Shown here piece by piece: positions 16,998 to 25,378 of a stretch of DNA of 58,261 bases. Both the position numbers and the translations under genes were made by a program. Under the pieces are notes generated by a model. The model was given only the letters and a program-made list of their open reading frames with translations, was not told where the DNA came from and did not search any database. Within the stretch, counting starts at the first letter, position 1. Each line of letters starts with the position of its first letter. This DNA comes from Pseudomonas folii (GTDB taxonomy: Bacteria > Pseudomonadota > Gammaproteobacteria > Pseudomonadales > Pseudomonadaceae). The stretch covers positions 1-58,261 of the forward strand of contig NZ_JACONW010000016.1 in the NCBI RefSeq assembly GCF_014357575.1. Reading direction: 5' to 3'.

Positions 16998-18017
16998 TTA
17001 ATAGCCAGGATCAATATCTACACTTTCAATATCAACAACCAACAGAGGGTCAATCAAAGGTTCATCATCGACACGATGGACGGTAACTACCGCTAGCGCT
17101 GGTCCGAACTCGCCATGTATTGGATCAAATGCCCTGAGATGAACACTCACCTCTACTGATTCGCCGTCGCCCAGAAGGTCTATTTGTGGCCAGTTCTGTT
17201 CTCGGCATAAAGGCCAGTCAAGTAACTGCTCTCCAGGGATAACACTCAGTTTTTTGATGTCATTGCGAATTTTGTATTGGCCGCGAAATTGAGGTTTTGC
17301 AGCACGAGGAACCAGATTGACATCTGAATCACTTGAAAGGCCGTAAATGTAATAATGCCAAGGTGTCATGCCCCAAACCAGGATAAGCACCCCCGCCTCG
17401 AATAAATCATTCGCGATTTCAGTCTCGCAAAATTCTTTTTGTAAATCGATAATTGCAGTGCTGGAGGCTCCTGTTACGATCGCATCCATTTTCTCCAGAT
17501 CGGCCAGGAAAAAGCCCAAACGAGCAGCGCCATCATATACCGGTCCCGCTTGAAGTATTGGTAAAGGAGTGGGGTCAAGCTCTTTTTCAATGAGTGCTTT
17601 TACATTTAAGATTTCACTGTATTGAAGTAGCGGCCGTATATGATCGGGCACTTCACCCAGCGCCTTTAGGGGGCTATCCAGAAAGACCGTCAATTCCAGA
17701 GTGTAGTTTCCAGCAGTCATAGCCTCTGAGTCGAGGGTTAAGCGCTTACCTTCCAGGTTAATAAATGCGCCTTGAGAGTCAGCATCCAAAGTAAAAGAGA
17801 TTTTTTTCTTTGAAAGCAGTGTCGACTCAAGGGTTTTATCATACCGAATTGTCTCTTGACCTCGGGCCCAGCCAAATATCACCTTTCGCTGTACTGTTGA
17901 GAACTCTGAGAAATCAAAGTCCCCTAGCCTTATAGATTCACCTCCAACATCAAGCTCGCCACTGGCTATAACTCTGGAATCATTCAGCGTGATATATTTT
18001 ACGTGCTCTTTTGTCAT
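16998..18017 (-). CDS. Hypothetical protein in immunity array (339 aa)
   Basis: The start is placed at the second ATG (18017) because GGGGAG lies 9 nt before it and overlaps the first ATG (18026). The protein is mostly beta-rich by appearance with no signal peptide or membrane segment, and contains a Trp/Tyr-rich stretch (WGMTPWHYYIYGL). I do not recognise a family. It is the last intact gene of a minus-strand series with two recognisable immunity genes and lies 56 nt after the 128-aa gene, so it may be an effector partner or immunity protein. Base composition is lower in GC than the chromosomal backbone. Confidence 0.6.
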   Translation of the reverse strand: MTKEHVKYITLNDSRVIASGELDVGGESIRLGDFDFSEFSTVQRKVIFGWARGQETIRYDKTLESTLLSKKKISFTLDADSQGAFINLEGKRLTLDSEAMTAGNYTLELTVFLDSPLKALGEVPDHIRPLLQYSEILNVKALIEKELDPTPLPILQAGPVYDGAARLGFFLADLEKMDAIVTGASSTAIIDLQKEFCETEIANDLFEAGVLILVWGMTPWHYYIYGLSSDSDVNLVPRAAKPQFRGQYKIRNDIKKLSVIPGEQLLDWPLCREQNWPQIDLLGDGESVEVSVHLRAFDPIHGEFGPALAVVTVHRVDDEPLIDPLLVVDIESVDIDPGY

Positions 18018-18073
18018 TAACTGCATCTCCCCAAGCTAGAGCCTTTGAACGAACACATTTTTGCTGCAATCTA

Positions 18074-18460
18074 CTACCAGATATCAGGTGTTTTTGCGGC
18101 GGTCGACATGGCGTGTATAACGCTGTCGAATTTGCGGTCGACTATTAAAATCAGGATATTATTGCCTATCTTTTTAGCGACCCAGCTAACGGGGTGATCC
18201 GGTTCGAGCCTGTCTAATTTAAGCGTACATTCTTTTACGCCATGGAGCGTCCTGCCACTTCTTCCGAGCGTGCCCATTCTATAATCTACAAACTGTCTCA
18301 TGCTTGAACCTTCATCCACATTATAGATATCAAGGTCTACACCAGAGATTAATTCAGGACATGCCCTGGCCTGCTCTAATACTTCAACGGTATGTATAGC
18401 CAAGTCGTCGATTTTTAATGTATTTTCAATGGATTCCTGATTGATTTTTTTCGAGCTCAT
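18074..18460 (-). CDS. Hypothetical protein in immunity array (128 aa)
   Basis: The 128-aa reading frame has AGAGG about 9 nt before ATG 18460. It has no signal peptide, membrane segment or recognised domain. There is a Gly/Arg-rich turn in the middle (MGTLGRSGRTLHG) and a hydrophobic beta-strand near the end (NNILILIVD). It is flanked by the colicin-D-type immunity gene and the 339-aa unknown. An immunity or anti-toxin role is a positional guess only. Confidence 0.55.
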   Translation of the reverse strand: MSSKKINQESIENTLKIDDLAIHTVEVLEQARACPELISGVDLDIYNVDEGSSMRQFVDYRMGTLGRSGRTLHGVKECTLKLDRLEPDHPVSWVAKKIGNNILILIVDRKFDSVIHAMSTAAKTPDIW

Positions 18461-18567
18461 TTGGATTAACCTCTAATCTCCGGATCGTAATACCAAAGTT
18501 ATTAACTTGAAGCCCTCTTTTCACATCGAAATACTGGCCCTGAAACCGCAGGCTGATTTTTCACCCG

Positions 18568-18840
18568 CTAATCAGCGAATACTTTTCTTATCAAATTCGC
18601 GACTTTAGCCTTAAGTATCTCATCGTCAAGTTCATACACTTCTCTTGACTGGTCTGGCTCGTACATATCCGCAGCACAAAATATACTGGACAAGCACTCG
18701 CTCAACGAAGGCTCATCCAGTTGAAGAACGTTCCTGTCTCGCTCAATTTTCCAAAGCTCACTATAGGCCTCAGAGAAAATTTCTGATGTCAGCCTTCCCG
18801 CGACATACGACTTTGCAAACTCCAAAAGCGTGAGACTCAT
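18568..18840 (-). CDS. Colicin-D-type immunity protein (Colicin_immun family)
   Basis: The 90-aa protein starts at ATG 18840 with AAGGAG 7 nt upstream. The C-terminal half (CAADMYEPDQSREVYELDDE, then LKAKVANLIRKVF) closely follows the colicin D immunity protein ImmD pattern ([20 protein letters not shown], then a helical VEVRSILEKF end), as I recall it. ImmD binds and blocks the tRNA-Arg-cleaving domain of colicin D. No colicin-D-type toxin lies next to this gene, so it appears to be an orphan immunity gene that would protect against rival tRNase toxins. Confidence 0.75.
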   Translation of the reverse strand: MSLTLLEFAKSYVAGRLTSEIFSEAYSELWKIERDRNVLQLDEPSLSECLSSIFCAADMYEPDQSREVYELDDEILKAKVANLIRKVFAD

Positions 18841-18936
18841 CTCAGCACTCCTTTTCAATAACCTTATCAAGCAGCTGAGTTACCGGCACACACCGTTTTC
18901 TCTGCCAGTCCGCTAGCAGCGTCGGCCACATTCTTT

Positions 18937-19908
18937 TCATATCCGCCTTAAGCTTGCAACCAGATCATCCCAGAAGCGCAGTGCCTCCTTATCATTCTGG
19001 AAGCTTAAACCACGATCAAGTGTGCTCATTTCAATGACAGTGTAAGGCTCCATGCTCGACTCAGGTGTGCCCGGGTATTCAAGCCGGAAGGAATAGATTG
19101 TCCTACCCTCGACCTTCGACTTGAGCAATAACTCTTCAAATTTTAATCCGGCTACTATCTTCTTTGATTTTCTTATCACAGAAGTTTTGGACAGAACGCT
19201 AGTCAATAACGATGTCAGTACACCCGACGTCCTTTCTTCGTAACGCGTCAGAAGGCTCGGCTCTGGCTTACCAATACGCTGAGTGTCAAATGTCAAATGA
19301 ATACCGGTTACGGAGGATACAGGTAATCCGATCGAGACTTGCTCCTTGAAAGTATCAAGGGGCAAAGTGAGATAACCGGCTTCAATAGCAAATGTCCCGG
19401 CTGGCGGGCGTTCAGCCGGGTTGCGAGAATAAATTAGCGCATTGATCTCTTTTGCACGTGCAATGGCCATGTTTATACCTGCTAAAGAAATAGATCCTAC
19501 AGATTGTTTATATAGCGTATTACCCTTGGTCAAATAAAATATATCCATAGAGTAATTGGTTAATTTGGACACAACAATGGCACCCCCTCCGTCCAGCTCG
19601 ACGGTTCGATCATAATCTGCAGCACCCGACTCATGGAGTATATTTATTTTTTTAATCGTGTCGGAAACCTCCGCAATGAGGTCGCGCTTTCCATTATGGC
19701 TAACGAGTTGTATTTTCTTGTCAATGATCTTATAGGCCGACCAAATATTCGCTCCATCGGTAGGCACCTCAAATGTATACCTGCCAAAATAAAATGGTTT
19801 TTTTGTGGTAGACATATCATTGGCTTCGCTATCGACACTGGCTAAGAGCGCAAATATTAAAAGACCTGCGGTATTGAGCAAGCTTATATGTTTTTTGTAC
19901 TGGAACAT
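18937..19908 (-). CDS. Tli4-family T6SS lipase immunity protein
   Basis: The 323-aa protein has an N-terminal signal peptide (KKHISLLNTAGLLIFALLAS) and would be periplasmic. AAGGA lies 10 nt before ATG 19908. The C-terminal part, with GLKFEELLLKSKVEGRTIYS, LEYPGTPESS and a closing FWDDLVASLRRI, matches the pattern of Tli4, the immunity partner of the T6SS phospholipase Tle4. A Tle4 gene would be expected just upstream, but the neighbour is a chromosomal LysR gene and the 120-nt gap holds no lipase. It is therefore an orphan here, unless the effector lies elsewhere. Confidence 0.75.
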   Translation of the reverse strand: MFQYKKHISLLNTAGLLIFALLASVDSEANDMSTTKKPFYFGRYTFEVPTDGANIWSAYKIIDKKIQLVSHNGKRDLIAEVSDTIKKINILHESGAADYDRTVELDGGGAIVVSKLTNYSMDIFYLTKGNTLYKQSVGSISLAGINMAIARAKEINALIYSRNPAERPPAGTFAIEAGYLTLPLDTFKEQVSIGLPVSSVTGIHLTFDTQRIGKPEPSLLTRYEERTSGVLTSLLTSVLSKTSVIRKSKKIVAGLKFEELLLKSKVEGRTIYSFRLEYPGTPESSMEPYTVIEMSTLDRGLSFQNDKEALRFWDDLVASLRRI

Positions 19909-20032
19909 GTTTCAAGTATCCTTACCCTGCTAGACCGCGTTGCATGTTGCATTTTTATGCCAGTGTACCGGGCTCGAATGAGATCTGAAACGCATTGAAA
20001 TCACCAAAAAAAACACATTCGCGAAGAGCACA

Positions 20033-20935
20033 CTAGATTCGATCCCAGACAGGTTCAGGACCGAAGCGTTGCGCGAGAAAATCGAGCATGGCGCGCAAGG
20101 CTAAAGACATGTGCTTTCGTGAGGCATACACCGCGAAGATCCCCAACTCCATGGGCTGGTACGACGGCAGCAGCGCAACCAGTTGACCTTGTTGAATCAG
20201 CGGCGACGCCAGGTAGGTCGGCAATAGCGCCACTCCTGCCCCACACAGGGCTGCCTGCATTGTGGTGATCGAATCATTGCTGGTGAGGTTACCCTTCACC
20301 GCAACGCTTTTCGGCAGGCCTTTATGGGTGAAGTGCCAGAGGCTGCTGCTGTGATAGGTATGCGTCAGGCAGTTATGCAGTGTCAGGTCTTCGATAGCCT
20401 TGGGCGCTGAATGCCTTTTCAGATAATCCGGCGAGGCGCACACCACTGAACGGCAGGTGGTCAGGCGTCGGGCGATCAGATTGGGGTCCAGCTCATTGGT
20501 GATGCGAATCGCCAGATCCATGCGCTCATCCACCAGATTGACGGTGCGGTCGAGCAGCACCATGTCCACACTGACTTGTGAGTACTGCCCGACAAACTCA
20601 GTCACCGCGAGCATCAGTTGCGCCTGACCGAACGACGTACTGGCCGTCACGCGCAGCAGTCCTTTCGGCTCATCCTCTGGCGCTGCAACCACTGCACGCA
20701 TGTCCTCGACCAGATCCAGCATTCGTCGGCACAGGGGCAAGACTTCCGCTCCGGCAGCGGTAAGATTCAGGCGTCGCGTGGTGCGGTGCATCAAACGGGC
20801 TCCGGTCCAGTCCTCCAGCTCGGCGAGGAATCTGGAAACTACCGGCCTTGATAGCCCGAGCTTGTCCGCCGCAGCGGTCTGGCTTCCGCAATCCACGACG
20901 GTGACGAAAGCCTGCATTGCCAACAACTTGTCCAT
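20033..20935 (-). CDS. LysR family transcriptional regulator
   Basis: The 300-aa protein has the N-terminal LysR winged HTH (MDKLLAMQAFVTVVDCGSQT, then AADKLGLSRPVVSRFLAELE) and a periplasmic-binding-protein-like effector domain. It is divergent from the MBL-fold gene with a 105-nt shared promoter region, the usual layout for a LysR activator and its target. The ligand is unknown. It marks the return from the AT-rich island to the GC-rich backbone. Confidence 0.88.
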   Translation of the reverse strand: MDKLLAMQAFVTVVDCGSQTAAADKLGLSRPVVSRFLAELEDWTGARLMHRTTRRLNLTAAGAEVLPLCRRMLDLVEDMRAVVAAPEDEPKGLLRVTASTSFGQAQLMLAVTEFVGQYSQVSVDMVLLDRTVNLVDERMDLAIRITNELDPNLIARRLTTCRSVVCASPDYLKRHSAPKAIEDLTLHNCLTHTYHSSSLWHFTHKGLPKSVAVKGNLTSNDSITTMQAALCGAGVALLPTYLASPLIQQGQLVALLPSYQPMELGIFAVYASRKHMSLALRAMLDFLAQRFGPEPVWDRI

Positions 20936-21040
20936 GATTCGACCGTTTTCAGAAACAAACCTGAGCCCAATCTAGCGTTTTTCGGGTTATAAATCTCAAC
21001 TAATCTGCCTGCTCTTATCATTGCCACGATGGAGCTCGAC

Positions 21041-21919
21041 ATGATTTCGCTGTCCGCACGACGCTTATTAGCCACTTTCGCCCTGCTCGGCTTTGCGGGT
21101 GCAAGCCAGGCCGCACAGCCCCTCAAGCTGGACGTCTATAACCCGGGTGAAGGTGCCATTTTCCCGGTCTCATCAGTCCTGGTAACGGGTGAGAAAGACG
21201 CGGTTCTGGTGGATGCGCAGTTTTCCAACACTCAAGCCGAGCAGATCGTCGAGGAAATCCGCAAGAGCGGTAAAAACCTGACCACTATTTACATCAGCCA
21301 TGGCGACCCGGACTACTACTTCGGTCTGCAAACCATCACCTCCGCTTACCCAAAGGCCAAGGTTGTGGCCAGCGCCCAGACCGTGGCGCATATCAACGAA
21401 ACCAAGGATGCCAAGCTGGCTTATTGGGGACCCAAGCTGGGCGCGGCCGCACCGAGCAAAGTCATCGTGCCAGACGTGCTACAGGGTAACGAGCTGAAGC
21501 TGGAAGATCAGAAACTGCAGGTCATTGGCCTCAACGGTCCGCAACCCGAGCGCAGCTTCGTCTGGATCCCGTCGATCAAGGCCGTGATAGGCGGCGTGGT
21601 GCTGTCCAGTAACATTCACGTATGGATGGCCGATACCCAGAGCGCCAAATCCCATCAGGACTGGCTGGAGACTCTGGCGACCATCGAAAAGCTCAAGCCA
21701 GCGACGATTGTGCCGGGCCACTTCCTGCCGGGCGAGCAGACCGCCCTGCAATCACCGACATTCACAGCGGACTACATCAAAACCTTTGATGCCGAAACGG
21801 CCAAGGCCAAAGACTCTGCCGCACTGATTGCAGCGATGAAAGCGCATTACCCGAAACTGGCGGATGACTCTTCGCTGGTGCTGAGCGCGAAAGTGGCCAA
21901 AGGTGAAATGAAGTGGTAA
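21041..21919 (+). CDS. MBL-fold metallo-hydrolase-like protein, exported, altered metal motif
   Basis: The start is at ATG 21041 (GGAG 6 nt upstream, overlapping the earlier ATG at 21029), giving 292 aa. The N-terminus is a signal peptide ending near AGASQAA. The fold is MBL (VLVDAQFS, then ISHGDPDYYFG at about 86-95, and a VPGHFLPGE loop). The canonical HxHxDH is HGDPDY here, with the second and third His replaced by Asp and Tyr, so zinc binding must differ. The 3' end overlaps the DsbA-family gene. Substrate unknown; regulation by the divergent LysR is probable. Confidence 0.8.
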   Translation: MISLSARRLLATFALLGFAGASQAAQPLKLDVYNPGEGAIFPVSSVLVTGEKDAVLVDAQFSNTQAEQIVEEIRKSGKNLTTIYISHGDPDYYFGLQTITSAYPKAKVVASAQTVAHINETKDAKLAYWGPKLGAAAPSKVIVPDVLQGNELKLEDQKLQVIGLNGPQPERSFVWIPSIKAVIGGVVLSSNIHVWMADTQSAKSHQDWLETLATIEKLKPATIVPGHFLPGEQTALQSPTFTADYIKTFDAETAKAKDSAALIAAMKAHYPKLADDSSLVLSAKVAKGEMKW

Positions 21920-22563
21920 GTGCGCCGATCAGCGTCACTTACCTTTTCGACCCACTGTGTGGCTGGTGCTATAGAGCCTCGTCAGTGCTACAGCGCATTG
22001 ATGCGTTGGACGAGTTCAGCGTCACGCTTCTCCCTACCGGCTTGTTCGCGGATAACAACTCGCGGGTGATGGACCCGGGCTTTGCAGATTATGTCTGGTC
22101 CAATGACCTGCGAATCGGCGCGCTGACCGGCCAGCCATTCAGCGAGGTTTACCAACGTCAGGTACTTGAGGATCGCACTCGCCGTTTCGATTCGGGGCCT
22201 GCGACCCGGGCGCTCAGCGCGGTGGCAGTGACTGAGCCATCCCGGGAGCTGGAGGCGTTGGCAGCGATGCAACGCGGCCGCTATGTTGAAGGGCTGGACA
22301 TCACCCACCTTGAGGTTCTTGCTCGCATTCTCACGGGCATGGGACTGAGCGAGGCTGCCAGCCTTTTGCTTGCGCAGGATGATGGGTTACTTAGTCATTC
22401 CCGTGAAAGGGTCAAGGTAGCGCAGGCGATCATGGCTCAGGTCGGCACCGGTGGTGTTCCTGCGCTTGTGCTCGGGGCTGGCAAGGCGAGACGCCTGATC
22501 AGCTCGAATGTTCTGTTTGGAGGTTGGGAGGGGTTGATCAAGGATTTGCGTGCCGGAAAATAG
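21913..22563 (+). CDS. DsbA family (FrnE-like) thioredoxin-fold protein
   Basis: The 216-aa protein starts at GTG 21913, overlapping the preceding stop by 7 nt. It begins with YLFDPLCGWCYRASSVLQRI, a CGWC redox motif at the head of a thioredoxin fold, and has the helical insertion and a late cis-Pro (TGGVPALVL) of the DsbA superfamily. There is no signal peptide, so it is probably cytoplasmic, as in FrnE-like or HCCA-isomerase-like members. Translational coupling to the MBL-fold gene suggests a shared function, which is unknown. Confidence 0.8.
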   Translation: MVSAPISVTYLFDPLCGWCYRASSVLQRIDALDEFSVTLLPTGLFADNNSRVMDPGFADYVWSNDLRIGALTGQPFSEVYQRQVLEDRTRRFDSGPATRALSAVAVTEPSRELEALAAMQRGRYVEGLDITHLEVLARILTGMGLSEAASLLLAQDDGLLSHSRERVKVAQAIMAQVGTGGVPALVLGAGKARRLISSNVLFGGWEGLIKDLRAGK

Positions 22564-22564
22564 G

Positions 22565-22699
22565 CCGTAGGAGCGGCTTTAGCCGCGAGGGGGCCAGTAC
22601 ATCCGCAATATTCGCGCTGACAGACATAACGCCCTCCCGGCTAAAGCCAGTCCTACGGTATTGCGCAGATCCGTAGGAGCGGCTTCAGCCGCGAGGGCG
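22565..22699. repeat. REP elements (three arms)
   Basis: CGTAGGAGCGGCTTTAGCCG at 22566, an inverted copy at about 22632-22658 and a third direct copy starting at about 22671 form a REP cluster between the DsbA-family gene and the tRNA terminator. The middle arm is diverged (AAAGCCAGTCC in place of AAAGCCGCTCC). Confidence 0.8.
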
Positions 22700-22724
22700 T
22701 AATACCTGAACATAAAAATCAGGC

Positions 22725-22754
22725 AAAAAAAAGCGACCCGTTAAGGTCGCTTTT
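22725..22754 (-). terminator. Rho-independent terminator of the tRNA operon
   Basis: On the minus strand AAAAGCGACC, a short loop and GGTCGCTT are followed by a run of T, immediately after the second tRNA-Asp gene. Confidence 0.85.
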
Positions 22755-22792
22755 CTTCGCTTCAAGGAGTTCAAGGGCCTCGAAGCTATGTA

Positions 22793-22869
22793 TGGCGCAG
22801 CGGACGGGACTCGAACCCGCGACCCCCGGCGTGACAGGCCGGTATTCTAACCGACTGAACTACCGCTGC
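22793..22869 (-). tRNA. tRNA-Asp (GTC), second copy
   Basis: The 77-nt gene with encoded CCA folds as a standard cloverleaf with acceptor GCAGCGG/CCGCTGC, anticodon GTC and a GGTTCGAGTCC T-arm. It is identical to the copy at 22998-23074, and both lie in one operon with tRNA-Val on the minus strand. Confidence 0.97.
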
Positions 22870-22997
22870 GTATCGCTCGGACTTGCGTCCGTTTGAATCG
22901 TTGAAGCAGGCTTTCGAGAACCTGCTTCGTTGTAACCCTGACCGAGAAGCCTTGAGGCTTTTCAATCGCAGACCAGACTGATCTGATCCGTCAAATA

Positions 22998-23074
22998 TGG
23001 CGCAGCGGACGGGACTCGAACCCGCGACCCCCGGCGTGACAGGCCGGTATTCTAACCGACTGAACTACCGCTGC
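22998..23074 (-). tRNA. tRNA-Asp (GTC), first copy
   Basis: The 77-nt gene is identical to the downstream tRNA-Asp and includes the CCA end. The anticodon GTC is read from CCTGTCACG in the anticodon arm. Confidence 0.97.
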
Positions 23075-23130
23075 TTGTCGGTGGACTTACGTCCGATGTA
23101 GCTATGTTTACAACTTTGAAACTCACGAAG

Positions 23131-23206
23131 TGGTGGGTGATGACGGGATCGAACCGCCGACCCGCTGCTTGTAAGGCAGCTGCTCTCCCAGCTGAGCTAA
23201 TCACCC
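23131..23206 (-). tRNA. tRNA-Val (TAC)
   Basis: The 76-nt gene with encoded CCA has acceptor stem GGGTGAT/ATCACCC and anticodon TAC (in GCCTTACAAGC). It is the first gene of the Val-Asp-Asp tRNA operon. Confidence 0.97.
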
Positions 23207-23322
23207 TTTGCTTCGTTGAGGCCGCGAAATTTACGCACCTAACGAACCTAAGTCAATACCCTGCTTGAAGTTTTTTTTAAGAGCAGCTTCAAGCCGCAAG
23301 TTTCAAGCTCCAAGCCAGAACC

Positions 23323-23350
23323 AAAAAAGCGAACCCGAGGGCTCGCTTTC
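23323..23350 (-). terminator. Terminator after the SDR/metZ operon
   Basis: On the minus strand AAGCGAGCCC, TCG and GGTTCGCTTTTTT form a stem-loop with a T tail, 26 nt after the SDR stop. A larger imperfect inverted repeat (GCAGCTTGAAACTTGCCGC and its complement near 23284-23308) surrounds it. Confidence 0.8.
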
Positions 23351-23375
23351 TCTTGCAGCTTGAAACTTGCCGCTG

Positions 23376-24152
23376 CTACAGATAAATCATCTTCTTGCTC
23401 ATGCCACCGTCAACCACGAACTCTTGGCCCGTGACGAAACCGGCATTGCGCGACAGCAGCCATGCGACCATTGCCGCGACGTCATCCACCGTGCCTACCC
23501 TGCCCGCCGGATGTTGTGCATGATCGGCCTCTGAGAGCGGCTCAGCGCGGCGCACAGACGGATCCCGTGTGTCGATCCAGCCGGGGCTGACTGCATTGAC
23601 GCGAATCTCAGGTCCAAGGCTGATGGCCAGCGAGTGGGTCAACGCCAACAGACCGCCCTTACTCGCTGCATACGCTTCGGTATCGGCTTCTGACTGGCGA
23701 GCCCGGGTTGAGGTCAGGTTGATAATGCTGCCCGCGTGAGCGCGCAAGTAGGGAGCGCAGTGCTTGGCCAGCAGCATCGGGCCACTGAGGTTGATCCCCA
23801 GCACCCGATTCCAGTGCGCCAGGCTCAGACTTTCAAGCGTGGTGTTATGCGGATCGGCAATCGCAGCATTGCACACCAGCGCATCGACACGACCAAACTG
23901 GCCGATAACATCGGCCACGCCAGCCGCGACCTGCTCTTCGCTGGAAACGTCCATGGCAATGAAGATCGCGTTATCACCCAGCGCCTGAGCAACCAGAGCG
24001 CCTCGCGTGCGATCCACATCGACCAGCACCACCTGCCAGCCCTCGGTAACCAGCCAGGCAGCAATGCCCAGGCCGATCCCTCGTGCAGCCCCCGTTACCA
24101 GGGCCACCCGCCCATGACTGGTGCTGGCGGCCTCCATCACCCAGTCATTCAC
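23376..24152 (-). CDS. SDR family oxidoreductase
   Basis: The 258-aa protein (GTG start overlapping the metZ stop; an internal ATG five codons later is an alternative) has [10 protein letters not shown] as cofactor motif, NLTSTRARQ and AYAASKGGL as the active-site Ser and Tyr/Lys, and the classical SDR C-terminus ending [10 protein letters not shown]. It is translationally coupled to metZ. The substrate is unknown, and linkage to methionine synthesis may simply reflect co-transcription. Confidence 0.85.
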   Translation of the reverse strand: MNDWVMEAASTSHGRVALVTGAARGIGLGIAAWLVTEGWQVVLVDVDRTRGALVAQALGDNAIFIAMDVSSEEQVAAGVADVIGQFGRVDALVCNAAIADPHNTTLESLSLAHWNRVLGINLSGPMLLAKHCAPYLRAHAGSIINLTSTRARQSEADTEAYAASKGGLLALTHSLAISLGPEIRVNAVSPGWIDTRDPSVRRAEPLSEADHAQHPAGRVGTVDDVAAMVAWLLSRNAGFVTGQEFVVDGGMSKKMIYL

Positions 24153-25360
24153 AGTGCCGCAAGACCGCGCGCCAGATCCGCCTTCAGGTCAGCGACATCT
24201 TCCAGACCTACAGCAACCCGGATCAGGCTGTCGCGAATACCCGCAGCTTCACGCTCCTGAGGCGCCAGACGTCCGTGGGACGTGGTGCTCGGGTGAGTGA
24301 TAGTGGTTTTGCTATCGCCCAGATTGGCGGTGATCGAAATCAGGCGTGTCGCATCGATGAAACGCCACGCGCCATCCTTGCCACCCTTGACCTCGAAGCT
24401 CACCACGGCACCAAAGCCTTTTTGCTGACGCTGCGCCAACCCATGCTGCGGATGGCTCTTGAGACCGGCGTAGTGCACTTTCTCGATGCCGTCCTGCTGC
24501 TCCAGCCACTCGGCCAACTCAAGCGCACTGGCACAGTGTGCGCGCATACGCAGGTTCAGGGTTTCGAGGCCCTTGAGGAAAATCCACGCATTGAACGGGC
24601 TCAGCGTCGGCCCGGCAGTACGCAGGAAGCCCACCACTTCTTTCATCTGTTCGCTACGACCGGCCACCACACCGCCCATGCAACGGCCCTGGCCATCGAT
24701 GAACTTGGTAGCGGAGTGCACAACCACGTCAGCCCCCAACGACAGCGGCTGCTGCAGCGCTGGGGTGCAGAAGCAATTGTCGACCACCAGCAGGGTGCCT
24801 TTTGCATGGGCGATTTCTGCCAGAGCGGCGATATCGACCAGCTCTGCCAGAGGATTGGACGGTGATTCGACAAACAGCATTTTGGTGTTGGGTTTGATAG
24901 CGGCGTCCCAGCCAGCCAATTCGGCCAATGGAACGTAATCCACCTCGACGCCAAAACGCTTGAAGTACTTCTCGAACAGACTGATGGTCGAACCAAACAC
25001 ACTCCGGGAAACCAGCACATGGTCGCCAGCGCTGCACAGGCTCATCACCACCGCCATGATCGCGGCCATGCCAGTGGCAGTGGCAACTGCTTGCTCGGCG
25101 CCTTCCAGTGCCGCGATACGCTCTTCGAAAGAACGCACCGTCGGGTTGGTGTAGCGCGAGTAAACGTTACCCGGTACTTCTCCTGCGAAACGCGCAGCCG
25201 CATCGGCGGCTGTGCGGAACACGTAGCTTGAGGTGAAGAACATCGGATCGCCATGCTCGCCTTCCGGCGTGCGGTGTTGACCGGCACGCACAGCGAGTGT
25301 GTCGAACCCAACGCCCTCAAGGTCGCTGTCCAGCCGACCGGCATCCCATTCCTGAGTCAT
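24149..25360 (-). CDS. metZ: O-succinylhomoserine sulfhydrylase
   Basis: The 403-aa PLP enzyme of the Cys/Met metabolism family has the Schiff-base Lys in [14 protein letters not shown] (about 219), PLP-site Tyr/Arg in [10 protein letters not shown] and the Asp in [10 protein letters not shown]. It converts O-succinylhomoserine and sulfide to homocysteine, the direct sulfhydrylation route used by pseudomonads. Its place immediately downstream of purF is the conserved Pseudomonas arrangement that distinguishes it from other family members. Confidence 0.93.
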   Translation of the reverse strand: MTQEWDAGRLDSDLEGVGFDTLAVRAGQHRTPEGEHGDPMFFTSSYVFRTAADAAARFAGEVPGNVYSRYTNPTVRSFEERIAALEGAEQAVATATGMAAIMAVVMSLCSAGDHVLVSRSVFGSTISLFEKYFKRFGVEVDYVPLAELAGWDAAIKPNTKMLFVESPSNPLAELVDIAALAEIAHAKGTLLVVDNCFCTPALQQPLSLGADVVVHSATKFIDGQGRCMGGVVAGRSEQMKEVVGFLRTAGPTLSPFNAWIFLKGLETLNLRMRAHCASALELAEWLEQQDGIEKVHYAGLKSHPQHGLAQRQQKGFGAVVSFEVKGGKDGAWRFIDATRLISITANLGDSKTTITHPSTTSHGRLAPQEREAAGIRDSLIRVAVGLEDVADLKADLARGLAAL

Positions 25361-25378
25361 GCGCCCTCTCCGTGATGA

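Noticed and set aside
12138..19908. A prophage or integrative element
   Set aside because: No integrase, phage structural gene or flanking direct repeats were seen; the only mobile relic is a fragment of IS66 tnpB.
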